64,000 bases of DNA, from assembly GCF_001883705.2 (NCBI RefSeq), contig NZ_MDEQ02000031.1, positions 20,196 through 84,195 of the forward strand, in the 5' to 3' direction. Of the stretch, positions 8,349-20,600 are shown in pieces (the first letter of the stretch is position 1; each line of letters starts with the position of its first letter). The notes under the pieces are model-generated. The model saw only the letters and a program-made list of their open reading frames with translations, was not told the DNA's origin and did no database searches. The DNA is from Burkholderia catarinensis (GTDB lineage Bacteria; Pseudomonadota; Gammaproteobacteria; Burkholderiales; Burkholderiaceae). The position numbers and the translations under genes were made by a program.

Positions 8349-11300
8349 AATTCGGACTGATGTTCTTCGCCAGCAGTGAAGAGGCGCTGTCCGGCAACAA
8401 GTACCAGCTCGTGATGGAAAGCGCCCGTTTCGCCGATGCGAACGGGTTTTCCAGCGTCTGGGTGCCGGAGCGCCATTTCACCGAATTCGGCTCGCTGTAC
8501 CCGAATCCCGCTGTCCTGCACGCCGCGCTCGCCGCCGCCACCCAACGCGTGAAGCTCATCGCCGGCAGCGTGGTCGCAGCGCTGCACAACCCGATCCGGA
8601 TCGCGGAAGAGTGGTCCATGGTGGACAACCTGTCGAACGGCCGCGTGGGCGTGTCGTTCGCCTCCGGATGGAATCCGGACGACTTCGTGTTCGCCCCGGA
8701 CAAATACGCGACCCGGCAGGATGACATGCTGACCACGATGCGCACCGTCCAGCATCTGTGGCGCGGCGGTCTGCTGGATGCGCGCAACGGCGTCGGCAAG
8801 CCGGTGCAGTTGCGCGTCTATCCGACGCCGGTGCAGCCGGAGCTGCCCGTCTGGGTGACGGCCGCGAGCAATCCGCAGACCTTCGTGCGCGCCGGCGAAG
8901 TCGGCGCCAACCTGCTGACCCACGTGCTCGACCAGGATCGGGACCAGCTCGCGCACAAGATCGCCCTCTATCGCGAGGCGCGCGCAAAGCATGGCTTCGA
9001 TCCGGCGGCCGGCACCGTGTCCGTGATGCTGCACACGTTCGTCGGCGACGATGCGGCGCGGGTGCGCGAGCAGGCGCGCGCGCCGTTCTGCAACTACATC
9101 CGCAGCAATATCGGGCTGTTGAACGGGCTGGCGCAGAGCCGCGGCCAGTCGGTGGACGTGCGCGCGATGGGCGCGCGCGAACTGGACGAGTTCGTCGAGT
9201 TTCTCTATGAACGCTTCGCGCAATCGCGCGGCCTCATCGGCACGCCGGAAACCTGCGTCGACCTGGTGCGGGATCTCGAGTCGATCGGCGTGGATGAAGT
9301 GGCCTGCCTGCTCGATTTCGGTCCGCCGGTCGAGCTGATCCTCGGCAATCTTCCGCAGTTGCGTCGACTGCGGGAGATGTGCGCTCCCAGGCGATTGGCC
9401 GCGCCGACGAGATTCGATGCCGCCGCGGTGCAGGCCCGCTGCACCGAAACGACTTCGGGCGCGGACTTCAATTGGGAAATCCGGCAGCACGGCGTGCAGA
9501 TCGACGGCGTGTTCAACGCGATCCAGCAGATCTGGCGCACGGCCGGTGAGGCGCTGGGGAAAATCAGCCTGCCGGACGACGCACTGGCCTCGTCGCAATA
9601 CCAGGTGCACCCCGCTTTTCTCGACGCGTGCAGCCGCGTGCTCGCCGCCGCCATCGATTCGGACGCGCTGGAGGCGGGCGACCTGTACCTGCCGAGTTCG
9701 ATCGGTGCGGTACGGGTTCATCAGCCGCCGTCGTCAACGGATGCATGGAGTCACGCCACGCTGCGCAAGCCGATCGGGCAAGGCGCGCTGGAGGGCGATA
9801 TCCGCGTCCATGACCTCGCCGGGCGACTGCTGATCGAGATCGATGCGCTGCGGTTGCAGCATGTGCGCTCCGGGCGAACCGTCGAGCGGCACGACTTGTC
9901 CGCGCTGCTTTATCAGCGCGTGTGGAGACCGTCGAGCGTCGACGCGGCAACCGGCGCTTCCGCGCAGGGCGAGTGGCTGATTCTCGCGGACCGTGGCGGC
10001 GTCGGCGCGCAACTGGCCGACCTGCTGGAAAGCGCGGGCGATACGTGCACGCTGCGCTTCGCCGACGCGACGCCGGAACTGCCCGCGCTCGACCGGCCGC
10101 TGAAGGGCGTCATTCACCTGTGGAGTCTCGATCTCGCGCCCGCCGACATCGCGGCGAGACGGCGTGCCAGCGCAAGCGTGCTGCAACTGGTCAGGGCGCT
10201 GGCGTCACGCGCACCGGCAGCCCGGCAGGCGCGTCTGTGGCTGGTGACCTCGGGTGCGATGAATGTGCTGGACGGTGAATCGACCGCCGTGGCGCAGGCC
10301 CCGCTGTGGGGATTGGGCCGGGCGATCGCCGTGGAGCATGCGGCGATGTGGGGCGGGCTCATCGACCTCGATCCCGCGCAGCCGTCGGCGGCGCACATCG
10401 TGCAAGCGGTACAGGCCGGCGGCCGTGAAGACATGATCGCGTTTCGCCGCGAACAGCGCTACGTCGCGCGTATCGCCCGCGACAATCGCGAATTCGTCAG
10501 CCACCGTCCGATCAGGTTCCACCATGACGCGACCTATCTGGTGACCGGCGGGCTCGGCGGGCTCGGCCTGCGGCTCGCGTCCTGGCTCGCCGCCAACGGC
10601 GCCGGCAAGGTCGTGCTGCTCGGGCGCGGCGCGCCCTCCCCCGCAGCCGAGAAAATCCTGCGCACGCTCGACGCGCGGTTCGTTCGCGCCGACCTGTCGC
10701 GTCGCGAGGACGTCGCGCAAGCGCTCGGTGAAATCGCGGATTCGATGCCGCCGCTCAAGGGGGTCTTTCACCTCGCCGGCGCGCTCGACGATGCGCTGCT
10801 GACGCGCCAGGACGACGATTTCTTCCATCGCGCCGGAAGCGGCAAGGCCGATGGCGCGTGGTATCTGCACGAACTCACGGCCGATCTGCCGCTCGATCAT
10901 TTCGTGCTGTTCTCGTCGATGGCCGCGCTGATCACCATGCCGGGCCAGGGCAACTACGCGGCGGCGAACAGCTTCCTCGACGCCCTCGCGCAGCATCGGC
11001 GCGCGCAGGGAAAACCGGGGCTCAGCATCAATTGGGGGCCGTGGGCGGAGATCGGCCACGCCGCCACCGACTATGGACGGCGCGCGCACGAACAGCTGGC
11101 CGCGCTCGGCGTCGGCACGCTGTCGCCCGAACTGGCCATCGCGGCACTGGAACGGCTGATGGCGTCCGGCGTCGCCCAGTCCGGGGTGGCCCGGATCGAC
11201 TGGCCGACCCTGTTCCGGGTCGATGCGCCGGCCGCCGGGTCGGCGCTGTTTTCCGAGCTGGCGCAACCGGTCGCGCAGCCTGCGCAGCAAGAGACGGCAT

Positions 11301-11668
11301 TGCTGCGCCAGCTGCATGCGTGCGCGCCGCGCGAGCGGGTCGAGCTCATCACCGACACGCTCGCGAAGATGCTGGCCGAGACCCTTCGTCTGTCCGGCCC
11401 CGACGCCATTGCGCCCGAGCAATCGCTGCTCGATCTCGGCCTGGATTCGCTGGTCGCGCTCGAACTGACCGACCGCCTCAACAAGGTGTTCGGAAGGCCG
11501 TTTCGCGCGACGCTGTTCTTTTCCTATCCGAACCTGCAAACGCTCGCCCAGTACGTTCTCAACGAACTGTCGCCGTCGCTCCCCGCGCCTGTCGTCGATG
11601 AAGCATCCGAAGACCTCGACGAGGACGACCTTTCCGAACTGATCGCCCAGGAGATCGGCGCCCAATGA
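8345..11668 (+). CDS. ocfI: PKS protein: luciferase-like monooxygenase-DH back half-KR-ACP, OcfI-like
   Basis: 1107 residues. The first 345 or so form a complete luciferase-like (LLM class) flavin-dependent monooxygenase of the kind found embedded in PKS-NRPS proteins. Residues 355-515 are the back half of a DH hot-dog with the catalytic-type aspartate D427 in HPAFLDA; its front half is at the end of ocfJ. A KR follows (LVTGGLGGLG near 732, Ser857/858, Tyr871), then an ACP (GLDSL, Ser1035). Completing the first extension module, the monooxygenase is placed to hydroxylate the alpha carbon (C6 of the final lipid) and the KR to reduce C7; the retained C7 hydroxyl means the DH is probably silent. 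The start overlaps the ocfJ stop (ATGA) and the end overlaps ocfH (ATGA), so translation is coupled on both sides. The symbol is assigned from recalled gene order. Confidence 0.87.
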   Translation: MKFGLMFFASSEEALSGNKYQLVMESARFADANGFSSVWVPERHFTEFGSLYPNPAVLHAALAAATQRVKLIAGSVVAALHNPIRIAEEWSMVDNLSNGRVGVSFASGWNPDDFVFAPDKYATRQDDMLTTMRTVQHLWRGGLLDARNGVGKPVQLRVYPTPVQPELPVWVTAASNPQTFVRAGEVGANLLTHVLDQDRDQLAHKIALYREARAKHGFDPAAGTVSVMLHTFVGDDAARVREQARAPFCNYIRSNIGLLNGLAQSRGQSVDVRAMGARELDEFVEFLYERFAQSRGLIGTPETCVDLVRDLESIGVDEVACLLDFGPPVELILGNLPQLRRLREMCAPRRLAAPTRFDAAAVQARCTETTSGADFNWEIRQHGVQIDGVFNAIQQIWRTAGEALGKISLPDDALASSQYQVHPAFLDACSRVLAAAIDSDALEAGDLYLPSSIGAVRVHQPPSSTDAWSHATLRKPIGQGALEGDIRVHDLAGRLLIEIDALRLQHVRSGRTVERHDLSALLYQRVWRPSSVDAATGASAQGEWLILADRGGVGAQLADLLESAGDTCTLRFADATPELPALDRPLKGVIHLWSLDLAPADIAARRRASASVLQLVRALASRAPAARQARLWLVTSGAMNVLDGESTAVAQAPLWGLGRAIAVEHAAMWGGLIDLDPAQPSAAHIVQAVQAGGREDMIAFRREQRYVARIARDNREFVSHRPIRFHHDATYLVTGGLGGLGLRLASWLAANGAGKVVLLGRGAPSPAAEKILRTLDARFVRADLSRREDVAQALGEIADSMPPLKGVFHLAGALDDALLTRQDDDFFHRAGSGKADGAWYLHELTADLPLDHFVLFSSMAALITMPGQGNYAAANSFLDALAQHRRAQGKPGLSINWGPWAEIGHAATDYGRRAHEQLAALGVGTLSPELAIAALERLMASGVAQSGVARIDWPTLFRVDAPAAGSALFSELAQPVAQPAQQETALLRQLHACAPRERVELITDTLAKMLAETLRLSGPDAIAPEQSLLDLGLDSLVALELTDRLNKVFGRPFRATLFFSYPNLQTLAQYVLNELSPSLPAPVVDEASEDLDEDDLSELIAQEIGAQ

Positions 11669-14600
11669 ACGCCAAGGCCACGCATGCACTGAAAGCCGCG
11701 CTCGACGAACTGCGCCTGCGGCGCGCGGAAATCGCGGCGCTGCGTTCGGACCGCAACGAGCCGATCGCCGTCATCGGCATGGCTTGCCGCTTCCCCGGCC
11801 GCAGCGATACGCCGGACGCGTTCTGGCAATTGCTCGATCACGCGCGCGACGCCGTCGCCGAAGTGCCGGGCGAACGCTGGGACATCGATCGCTATTACGA
11901 CCCCGATCCGTCCACGCCCGGCAAGATGGCGACCCGCCACGGCGCCTTTCTCGAACGCGTGGATGAATTCGACGCGGCGTTCTTCGGGATCGCGCCGCGC
12001 GAAGCCACTTACCTCGATCCGCAGCAAAGGCTCCTGCTCGAAGTGGCCTGGGAGGCGCTCGAAAACGCCCATCTCGCGCCCGAGCGCTTCAGGCAGTCCG
12101 CCACGGGCGTGTATGTCGGCATTACCTGCTTCGACCATGCGATCCAGGTGTCCAATGCGTCGACGCCGTCGAGCAGCTACGCCGGCACGGGCAGCGCGCT
12201 GAACATGGCCGCGGGCCGCTTGTCGTTCGTGCTGGGCCTCACCGGCCCGAGCATGGCGATCGATACCGCCTGCTCGTCGTCGCTGGTCTGTCTGCACCTG
12301 GCCTGCGAAAGCCTGCGCTCGCGCGAAAGCAACATGGCGCTTGCGGGCGGCGTCAACCTGATGCTCTCGCCCGAGGTGATGGTCAGTTTCTCGCAAGCGC
12401 GCATGCTGTCGCCGGATGGACGCTGCAAGACCTTCGACGCGGCGGCGGACGGCTATGTGCGCGGCGAAGGGTGCGGCATGGTGGTGCTCAAGCGCCTCGC
12501 CGACGCGCTCGCCGACGGCGATCGCGTGCTCGGTATCGTGCGCGGCACGGCGGTCGACCAGGGCGGTGCGGGCGGCGGGCTGACCGTGCCGAGCCGCGAT
12601 TCGCAGGAACGGGTGATCCGTCGCGCACTGAATCAGGCCGGCCTCGTGCCCGGCGACATCTCCTATGTCGAGGCCCACGGTACGGGGACGTCCCTCGGCG
12701 ACCCGATCGAGGTCGAAGCGCTGGCCGGCGTCTACGGCCCCGGGCGCGCGGCGACCGAGCCGCTCGTGATCGGTTCGGTCAAGACCAATATCGGGCATCT
12801 GGAGTCGGCCTCCGGCATCGCCGGCCTGATCAAGGTGCTGCTGTCGTTCGAGCACGACAGGATTCCGGCGCATCTGCATTTCACGCAACCCAATCCGCAT
12901 ACGCCGTGGCATGACATCCCCATTCGCGTCGCGGCCGATCCGGTCGCGTGGCAGCGCGGGGATCGCAGGCGAATCGCCGGGGTGAGCGCGTTCGGATTCA
13001 GCGGCACCAATGCCCACGCGATCGTCGAGGAACCGCCCGTCGCGCCGGCGCACGCCGCGCAGCGCGCGCTGCTGCTGCTGTCGGCCCGGTCCGAAGCCGC
13101 GCTGACGGCGCTCGCACAACGCTACGAGCGCATGATCGCCGGCGCGACGCCGCAGGAGCTGGCCGCCATCTGCCGTGCCGCTGCCACCGGACGGAGCCAC
13201 TATCCGTTTCGCGCGGCCTATGTGTCGGGCGCGAGGGAACCGTCGGCGGCATCGGCACGCACGGGCAAGGCGTTGCGCCTGGGCTTCATGTTCGGCGCAC
13301 CGGACACCGGCGTCGCGCGCGAACTCCACGCGTCGGAACCGCTTTTCCGCGACGCCTTCGCGCGGTGCTCGGTGCCGCTGGAGGCGCTCGATTCCGACGC
13401 GGGCCGCTTTGCGATCCAGTACGCGTGGGCGGAACTGTGGAAGGCATGGGGCATCCGCCCGTCCGTCGTGTCGGGCCACGGCGTCGGAGAATATGCCGCG
13501 GCCTGCGTGGCGGGGGTCATGAGCGTTGCCGACGCGCTGCGCCTTGTAGCCGCTCGCTCCGATTCCGAGGCCTTGCGCGCCGCGCTTCAGGACATGCCCC
13601 TCGCACGGCCCTCGGTCCGCCTGATTTCCGGCTGTCTCGGCGCCGAGGTGACCGACGAGGTGACGCATCCGCCGTACTGGTTGCAGCTTGCCGAGTTGTC
13701 GAATCAGGCCAACGCGCAAACCGACGCACCGCCCACGCCGGAGGGGCTCGCCGACGGCTGGCTGCCGCCGCCCTGCGCCGGCGATGCACTGGAGCGCGCA
13801 CTCGCGGCGCTCTATGTGCAGGGCGCGCAGTTCGACTGGAACGCGTTGTTCCCGATGCCCGCCCAGCCCGCCGCGACCCTGCCGAACTACCCGTTCGAGC
13901 GGCAGCGCTTCGGTCTGGAGAAAACCCCATCGCCCGTCGTCGGCATGGATGCCGGCAGCATCGAGGAAGCGTTGCGGCAGCTCAAGGCGTCCGGCAAGTA
14001 CTCGGGGGACGTGCTGAACGCATTTCCGGAACTGCTTCGGACCGCCTTCGCCCCCGCTGAAGCCGCCGCCCCGAACGCACACCCGCTCTATCACGTGGTG
14101 TGGGAGCAGCAAGCCGCGTTGCCGGCGGCCCGACTTGCCGCCGACACGTCCCCGTGGCTGATCTTCGCGGACGAAAGCGGTGTCGGCGAGCGGTTCGCTG
14201 ACCTGCTGCGCGCGCATGGCGCATCCTGCTCGCTGGTCCGCCCCGGCCCCGACTATGGCGGCGGCGCGGAAGCGGGCTGGCAAGTCGTGCCCGAGCGGCC
14301 GGATCATTTCGTCCGCGTGCTGAACGAGACCGCCGCCCCTGGCCAGCGCATCGTGTTTCTATGGGCGCTGGACGAAGCCGTCGGCGCGTCGCGCATGTCC
14401 GCCGCCCTGCTGCATCTCGTGCACGCGTTGGTCGGCAGCGAGCGCGAGTGGGCGCCTTCAAGCCGGCCCAGAATCTGGGTGATCACGCGCGACGCGGTGG
14501 AAGCCGGCGAATCGCCCCGCGTATCGGGGCTCGCTCAGGCTGCGCTGTCGGGCCTCGCACGCGGTGCGATGATCGAGCATCCGGAATGGTTCGGCACCGC

Positions 14601-17600
14601 GATCGATCTCGATCCGGCCGCGCCGGAGGACGAGACGCAGGCGCTGCTTCAGGAAATCCTCGGCGAGAGCCGCGAAGAACAGGTGGCGTTGAGGCACGAC
14701 GCGCGCCATGTCGCGCGCCTGAGCCCGCTCGCGCCAGCTGAAACGGCCGCGCTGCGGGTCGACCCGGAAGCGGCCTACCTGATCACCGGCGGGTTCGGTG
14801 CGCTCGGGCTGCACACCGCCCGGTGGCTGGCAGCGCACGGCGCAGGCACGCTGATCCTGGTCGGCCGACAAGGGGCCGCGAGCGAGGAGAGCCAGCAGGC
14901 GATCGCCGAGCTGCGCGAGCGGAACGTGTCCGTGCGTTGCGAGCGTCTCGATATCACCGACCCGGTGGCGGTTGCCGATTTCTTCGCCGCGCTCCACCGC
15001 GACGGCGTGCCGCTGCGGGGCATCGTGCATGCGGCCGGCATCGTCGGCTACAAGCCGCTCATGCAGGTTGAGCGCGAGGAACTGGAAGCTGTCCTGCAAC
15101 CGAAGGTCGCGGGCGCCTGGCTGCTCCATCAGCACAGCGAACCGTTTCCGCTCGATTTCTTCATCCTGTTTTCGTCGATCGCGTCCGCGTGGGGTTCGCG
15201 TGACCAGGCACACTACAGTGCCGCGAACCGATTCCTCGACGCGCTCGCGCATCATCGCCGCAGCCTGGGCCTGCCGGCCCTGAGCGTGAACTGGGGGCCG
15301 TGGGCGCAAGGCGGCATGACGTCCCCCGAGGCGGAAGCGCTGCTGCGGCGCGTCGGTATCCGTTCGCTGGCGGCGGATCGCGCGCTCGACATGCTGGATC
15401 AGCTCCCCGCCGTGCCCCAGGTCGCGGTCGTCGATATCGACCTGGCGCTGTTCCAAGGCTCCTACGAGGCGCGCGGACCCAAGCCATTCCTCGACCGCGT
15501 GCGGGTGGCCGGAAGCCCGCCAAGCGCGCTGGCGATGCCGGCGTTGAGCGACGCATCCCCCCGCGAGCGAAAGCGCCTGCTGGCGGACAGCATCGATCGC
15601 GCGGTTGCCCAGGTGCTCGGCTTCGACGCGGCGACGCTGGACCGCGACCTCGGCTTCTTCGAGATGGGCATGGATTCGCTGATGGCGCTGGATGTGCGCA
15701 CGCACCTCGAAAAAGCGCTGGGCATCCCGTTGTCGGTCGCGCTGTTGTTCGATCATCCGACGGTCAACGCGCTCGCGGATTTCCTGGCGGAGCAGTCGTC
15801 CGCGCCGGCGCCGGACGCGAGCGCGGCGCCGACGGAGGCCGTGCCGTCGCGGCCGGTCGCACCCGCCGTGGCGCCGCGCGAGGCCGGCACGCCGGAGCCG
15901 ATCGCGATCGTCGGCATGAGCTGCCGGTTTCCGGGCGCCGCGCACGATCTCGACGCCTATTGGCGGCTGCTGAACGACGGCGTGGATGCGATTTCCAAAG
16001 TGCCGCGCGAGCGCTGGGATGTCGACGCGTACTACGATCCCGATCCGGAAGCGCCGGGCCGTATGTATTGCCGCTTCGGCGGTTTTCTCGACGACGTCGA
16101 TCAGTTCGATCCGGCATTTTTCCGGATCACGCCGCGCGAAGCGGCCGCGATGGACCCGCAGCAGCGCCTGTTGCTCGAAGTCAGTCACGAAGCGCTGGAG
16201 CATGCCGGCATTCCCGTCGACAGTCTCAAGGGCAGCCGGACCGGCGTCTTCGTCGGCATCACCACCAACGATTACGCGAATCTGCAGCTTCGCAACGGCG
16301 GCGGCAGCGGCATCGACGGCTATTTCTTCACCGGCAATCCGCTCAACACGGCGGCCGGCCGCATCTCCTATGGACTCGGTGTGCAGGGGCCGAGCATGGC
16401 GATCGACACCGCCTGCTCGTCGTCGCTCACCGCGATCCATACCGCCAGCCAGAATCTGCGCAGCGGCGAGTGCGATCTCGCGATTGCGGGCGGCGTCAAT
16501 CTGATCCTGTCGCCGGACAACTCCATCGCCGTCTCGCGCACGCGGGCGCTGGCGCCGGACGGTCGATGCAAGACCTTCGACGCGGCGGCGGACGGCTTCG
16601 TGCGCAGCGAAGGCTGCGGCGCGCTGGTGCTCAAGCGCCTGTCCGATGCGCTCGCCGCGGGCGATCGCGTGCTGGCTGTGCTCCGCGGTTCGGCCGTCAA
16701 CCACGACGGTGCGTCGAGCGGCTTTACCGCGCCGAACGGCCGCGCGCAGGAAGCCGTGATCCGCCAGGCACTGGGCAAGCTTCCCGCCGCGTCCATCGAC
16801 TACGTGGAAGCGCACGGGACCGGCACCCCGCTGGGCGATCCCGTCGAGGTGCAGGCGCTGGCGACGGTGTTCGGCGCCGAGCGCGACGGGGGCCGGCGGC
16901 TGCGCATCGGCTCGGTGAAAACCAACATCGGCCACACGGAATCCGCCGCCGGCATCGCGGGGGTCATCAAGGTCGTGCTGTCGCTGAACCACGACCGCCT
17001 CCCCGCCCACCTGCATCTCCGCCAGCCGAGCCCGCTGGTGCAGTGGGACGCGCTGCCGATCGAGATCTGCGCCGAGGCGAGCGCGTGGCCGCGCGGCGAG
17101 CGGCCACGGCGCGCCGGCGTCAGCGCGTTCGGCGCGAGCGGCACCAATGCGCACCTGGTGCTGGAAGAAGCGCCCGCGCCGGCGCCGCAGGCGACGCCGT
17201 CGAAACACAAGGTACATCCGCTGGTCCTGTCGGCCAAGACGCCGGCAGCGTTGCGCGAACTGGCCGGGCGCTATCAACGGCGGCTCGAAACCGAACCCGG
17301 TCTCGATATCGCGGCCGTGGCCTTCTCGGCGTCGACCGGCCGCTCGCATTTCGCGCATCGGCTGGCGCTGCCGGTGACGTCGCTCGAGGACGCCATCGAA
17401 AAGCTGCGCGCGTTCCACGCGAAAGAACCGGCCGGCGCGGCGCAGCCCGCCCCCCGGGTGAAGATGGCGTTCCTGTTCACCGGCCAGGGCCCGCAATACG
17501 CCGGCATGGGCCGCCGCCTGTACGACGCCTATCCGGTGTTCCGCGACGCCATCGACCGCTGCCGCGCGGTGGCCGATCCGCTGCTCGACAAACCGTTGCT

Positions 17601-20600
17601 CGAGGTGCTGTCGGCCCAGAACGACGATATCCACCAGACCGGCTACAGCCAGCCGGCCCTGTTCTCGCTGCAGTTCGCGCTCACCACGTTGCTGGCGTCG
17701 TTCGGCGTGGTGCCCGACGCGGTGATGGGACACAGCGTCGGCGAATACGCAGCGGCTTGCGCGGCCGGCGTCTTCTCGCCGGAAGACGGCCTGCGGCTGA
17801 TCGCCGAACGCGGCCGGCTGATGCAGGCGTTGCCCCGCGACGGCGAGATGGCGGCGATTTTCACCGATCTCGCCACGGTCGAGCGCGCGATCGAAGCCTA
17901 TCCGCACGATGTCGCGGTGGCGGCCGTCAACGGTCCGGCCAGCATCGTGATCTCCGGCAAGCGCGAGCGCATCGCGATGCTGGTCGACGCGTTCGCTGTG
18001 CTGGACATCCGGTCCGTACTGCTCAATACCTCGCACGCGTTCCACTCGCCGCTGGTCGAGCCGATGCTGGACAGCTTCCAGGCCGTCGCGAAAGCGGTGC
18101 GCGCCACGCGCCCGGCGATCCCGTTCTATTCGAATCTCACGGGCGCCGTGATGGACGAGGCGCCCACCGACGAGTACTGGCGCCGTCATTGCCGGGAGCC
18201 GGTGCAGTTCGCGAGCAGCGTCGAGCGCCTCGCCGAAGCCGGGTTCAACCTGCTGGTCGAAATCGGCCCCAAGCCGGTGCTCGTCAACCTGGCCCGCGCG
18301 TGCTGTGCGCCGGACGCCGGGATCCAGTTCCTTGCCCTGCAGCGGCCGCAAGTCGAGCAGCAAGCGCTGATCGAAACGCTGTCGAGCCTGTATGCCCGCG
18401 GCGTCGATGTCGATTGGGCCCCAACCGAAACACCCGCGCCCACGCGCGTCGCATTGCCGTCCTATCCCTTCCAACGCAGCCGTACCTGGTTTCAGAAAGC
18501 GGACATGTCCATGACTCAGACAAGCGCATCACCCCTCGCCGCAACGCCGACGCACAACCGTAGCGGCGAGGTTCTCGAATGGCTCCGCGGCAAGATCGGC
18601 GAATTGATCCAGGCCGATCCCGCCACCATCAACATCGACCTGCCGTTCCTGGAGATGGGCGCCGACTCGATCGTGCTGATCGAGGCCATCCGGCACATCG
18701 AGAAACAGTACGGCGTGAAGCTGGCCATGCGCCGCTTCTTCGAAGACCTGGCGACGGTGCAGGCGCTCGCCGAGTATGTCGCGGACAATCTGCCGGCGGT
18801 TGCCGCGACGGCCGAGGCCACGGTCGCGGTCGAGGCCGAGCTGTCCACGGCGGCGGTCGCGCCGTCCGCGGAGGTGCTTGCGCCGCTCGCCGCCGCCCCG
18901 GCGGAATGGGTTGCGGCCGAAGGCGGCTCCACGGTCGAGCGGGTGTTGCGGGAGCAGAATCAGCTGCTGTCCCGCGTCATGAGCCAGCAGATGGAACTGC
19001 TGCGCACGTCGCTGACCGGCCACGCCGACGTTCGGCCGACGATCGCCGCGCAAGCCGTCGCGAGCGTCGGCAGCGTCGCGAGTGTCACACCAAAGGCCGC
19101 GATCGCGGCCCCGGCTGCCGTGCCCGCAACGAAGCCCGCGCCTGCCACTGCGGCCGCGGCGGACAATCGGCCGTCCAAGCCGATGATGCCCTGGGGCAGC
19201 CCGGTCGAACAGCGGGCGCGCGGCTTGTCCGCCGTGCAGCAGGAGCATCTCGAAGCGCTGATCGTGCGCTACACGACGCGCACCCGGAAATCGAAGGACT
19301 CGGTGCAGGCGTCCCGCCCGGTGCTGGCCGACAGCCGTGCCACGGTCGGCTTCCGGTTTTCGACCAAGGAGATGCTGTATCCGATCGTCGGCGATCGCGC
19401 GGCCGGTTCGCGGCTGTGGGATATCGACGGCAACGAGTACATCGATTTCACGATGGGCTTCGGCGTGCATCTGTTTGGCCACACGCCGGACTTCATCCAG
19501 CATCAGGTCACCCGCGAGTGGCAACGTCCGCTCGAACTGGGCGCGCGCTCCAGCCTCGTCGGTGAAGTGGCCGCGCGCTTTGCGCGCGTCACCGGTCTCG
19601 ATCGCGTGGCTTTCTCGAACACCGGCACCGAGGCGGTCATGACCGCCATGCGGCTCGCGCGTGCCGTGACCGGGCGCGACAAGATCGTGATGTTCACGCA
19701 TTCCTATCACGGCCATGCCGACGGCACGCTCGCCGCGGCGAACGCGGAAGGCGTGACGGAAACCATCGCCCCCGGCGTGCCGTTCGGTTCGGTCGAGAAC
19801 ATGGTCCTGCTCGACTATGGCAGCGACGCCGCGCTCGAGGCCATTCGCGGGATGGCGTCGACCCTCGCCGCCGTGATGGTGGAGCCGGTGCAGAGCCGTA
19901 ACCCGTCCCTGCAGCCCGTCGCCTTCCTCAAGGAGCTGCGCCGCATCACCGAGGAGGCCGGCATTGCGCTGATCTTCGACGAAATGATCACGGGCTTCCG
20001 CGTCCATCCGGGCGGCTCCCAGGCCATGTTCGGGATCCAGGCCGATCTCGCGACGTACGGCAAGATCATCGGCGGCGGCCTGCCGCTGGGCGTCATCGCC
20101 GGTTCCAGCCGCTTCATGGACGCCATCGACGGCGGCATGTGGACCTACGGCGACCACTCGTTCCCCGCCGCCGACCGCACGGCGTTCGGCGGCACCTTCT
20201 GCCAGTACCCGCTCGCGATGGCGGCCGCGCTGGCCGTGCTCGAGAAGGTCGAACAGGAGGGGCCGGCGCTGCAGGCCGCGCTCAACGAACGGACCGCGCA
20301 AATCGCCGAAACGTTGAATGCGTTTTTCGCCGAGGCCGAGGCGCCGATCAAGGTCACGTGGTTCGGCTCGATGTTCCGCTTCGAATTCACCGAGAACCTC
20401 GACCTGTTCTTCTATCACATGCTCGAAAAGGGCATCTACATCTGGGAATGGCGCACCTGTTTCCTCTCCACCGCGCATACGGATGCCGATATCGACCGGT
20501 TCATCCGGGCGGTGAAGGACAGCGTCGCCGACCTGCGCCGGGGCGGTTTCATCCGGCCTCACTCGAAGCACGGCACGGTGGCCGCGCTGAGCGAAGCGCA

